Shown: piece by piece, positions 63,200-64,000 of the stretch
Position numbering within the stretch: the stretch's first letter is position 1
Layout of the letters: the number at the start of each line of letters is the position of its first letter
Assembly: GCA_023391375.1 (NCBI GenBank)
Contig: JAEWBB010000016.1
Span: 1-64,000, forward strand
Direction: 5' to 3'
Source: Pseudomonadota bacterium
GTDB taxonomy: Bacteria; Pseudomonadota; Alphaproteobacteria; Sphingomonadales; Sphingomonadaceae
DNA length: 64,000 nucleotides
Made by a program: the position numbers and the translations under genes
The notes under the pieces: generated by a model
The model's database searches: none
What the model was told of the DNA's origin: nothing
What the model saw: only the letters and a program-made list of their open reading frames with translations

Positions 63200-63843
63200 C
63201 GGACGAGCCTCGGAAAGAGTTTCTGCAGTGCCGCGACCTTGGGCGCGTCGTTGACCACGATGTACGGGTTGCGCGGATTATGGCGCATGTAATCCTGGTG
63301 ATAGGCCTCGGCCGTGACAAAGCGGCCGCTTTCGATGGTCGTCACGATCGGTCGCGGGAATACCTTCGCGGCGTTCAGCTGCGCGATGTACGCCTTGGCC
63401 TGCCGGGATTGCGCCGGCCCGACCGGGAACAGCGCGGTACGGTATTGCGTTCCGACGTCGGGCCCTTGCCGGTTCTTCAGAGTCGGGTCGGCCACCACCG
63501 AGAAATAGATGCGAAGCAGGTCGGCATAGCTGACCACCGACGGGTCGAAATCGACGCGGACCGCTTCGGCTGCACCGGTGGTTCCGGATGACACCATCTC
63601 GTAATCCGGACTGCGGGCCGTGCCGCCGGCATAGCCACTGACCGCACGCTTCACACCCTTCACCCGCTCGAACACGCCTTCGACGCCCCAGAAGCACCCG
63701 CCGGCAAACACGGCGGTCTCGGTCTTCGCATGGGTCGGTTCGGCGCTGGTGAAGGCCGGCACCAGGTGGGCCGGGCTGGCGAGCGCAACCGCGGACAGCG
63801 CGACCGCGCCGGCAACGAGTGGGAACAGGAGGAGAGAGCGCAT
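63196..63843 (-). CDS. msrA: Peptide-methionine (S)-S-oxide reductase, exported form
   Basis: The 215-residue protein has a signal peptide (about residues 1-22) and then a MsrA domain with catalytic GCFWGVE, followed by the FERVKGVKRAVSGYAGG block. MsrA reduces methionine S-sulfoxide; this one probably acts in the periplasm. Resolving Cys residues common to other MsrA proteins are missing from the visible C-terminus, which ends LFPRLVR. It overlaps the TauE/SafE gene by 4 bases (convergent). Confidence 0.9.
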   Translation of the reverse strand: MRSLLLFPLVAGAVALSAVALASPAHLVPAFTSAEPTHAKTETAVFAGGCFWGVEGVFERVKGVKRAVSGYAGGTARSPDYEMVSSGTTGAAEAVRVDFDPSVVSYADLLRIYFSVVADPTLKNRQGPDVGTQYRTALFPVGPAQSRQAKAYIAQLNAAKVFPRPIVTTIESGRFVTAEAYHQDYMRHNPRNPYIVVNDAPKVAALQKLFPRLVR

Positions 63844-63877
63844 CGGGCGACTCCTTTCACCGCCCTCATTGGCGGCG

Positions 63878-64000
63878 TTACGCTGAACGAGCCCTGAGTG
63901 CGGAGGCGGCGGCGATGGCCTGCGCATCGGCGGTGCCGTTTTTCACCAACCAGCTGCCGCCGACACAATCGACCGCCGGCAACGCCAGCCAGTGTGCAGC
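63878..64000 (-). CDS. eda: Partial C-terminus of KDPG aldolase (Eda)-like protein
   Basis: A minus-strand frame enters from the right edge and ends with TAA at 63880-63878. The 40 visible residues include WLALPAVDCVGGSWLV, which matches the ALPxVxCVGGSW signature of the 2-keto-3-deoxy-6-phosphogluconate aldolase C-terminus. Eda splits KDPG into pyruvate and glyceraldehyde 3-phosphate in the Entner-Doudoroff pathway. Only about a fifth of the protein is in view, so the active-site Lys cannot be checked. Confidence 0.75.
   Translation of the reverse strand, partial: AAHWLALPAVDCVGGSWLVKNGTADAQAIAAASALRARSA

Overview
The window is GC-rich chromosomal DNA from an alphaproteobacterium, most likely a member of the Sphingomonadales. 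Support comes from the very high GC at third codon positions and from typical alphaproteobacterial gene sets: an Suv3-like helicase next to an S4 protein and FdxA; gpsA-tsaD divergent from hemC-hemD with a mitofilin-like gene; an Atm1-type ABC exporter; and a DUF1674 protein. No rRNA, tRNA, CRISPR array, integrase, transposase or prophage was recognised. No gene-free stretch exceeds about 300 bases.

Layout. Bases 1-4700 hold a truncated membrane-protein gene, an NfrB-like glycosyltransferase coupled to an outer-membrane barrel partner, and a TauE/SafE permease coupled to a TIGR02186 protein. Bases 4780-10100 carry a HerA-like ATPase, a winged-helix protein fused to a membrane domain, a PAS-GGDEF diguanylate cyclase and an M23 endopeptidase. 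Bases 10180-15860 carry the helicase/S4/ferredoxin cluster, then envelope proteins (a lipoprotein, MipA/OmpV, an EF-hand protein). Bases 15865-18760 hold a small regulator/membrane operon with three near-identical palindromes upstream, followed by a TPP riboswitch and thiC.

Bases 18760-20350 form an AT-richer island with a methyltransferase-like gene and an AlkB-type dioxygenase. It is followed by an HTH gene that appears to carry an in-frame palindromic insertion. Bases 21390-30800 are mostly small accessory genes: an SDR/ArsR divergent pair, a DUF2541-like protein, Mpo1-like, peroxiredoxin, acyltransferase, PspC, and a transglutaminase-like protein that has lost its catalytic cysteine.

Bases 31300-48350 mix housekeeping genes (Atm1-type exporter, map, recQ, tldD, nadB, polA) with a TsdA-like dihaem cytochrome and a Tat-exported DsrE-like protein. 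Bases 48350-57400 hold a Wzx-like flippase, then purH, a heparinase-like protein, rpe and an RsmB-type methyltransferase, then gpsA and tsaD. Bases 57430-64000 hold hemC, hemD and a mitofilin-like gene, a class A beta-lactamase-like protein coupled to a prolyl-hydroxylase-like oxygenase, a persulfide-dioxygenase-like MBL protein beside a second TauE/SafE permease, msrA, and the 3' end of an eda-like aldolase gene.

A sulfur theme recurs: two TauE/SafE permeases, a TsdA-like cytochrome, a DsrE-like protein, a DUF442 protein and an MBL persulfide-dioxygenase-like protein. The least ordinary items are the methyltransferase/AlkB island (18888-20349), the palindromic element inside the HTH gene (20887-20944), the triple operator (16623-16693), and the cysteine-less transglutaminase-like protein (27693-28355).
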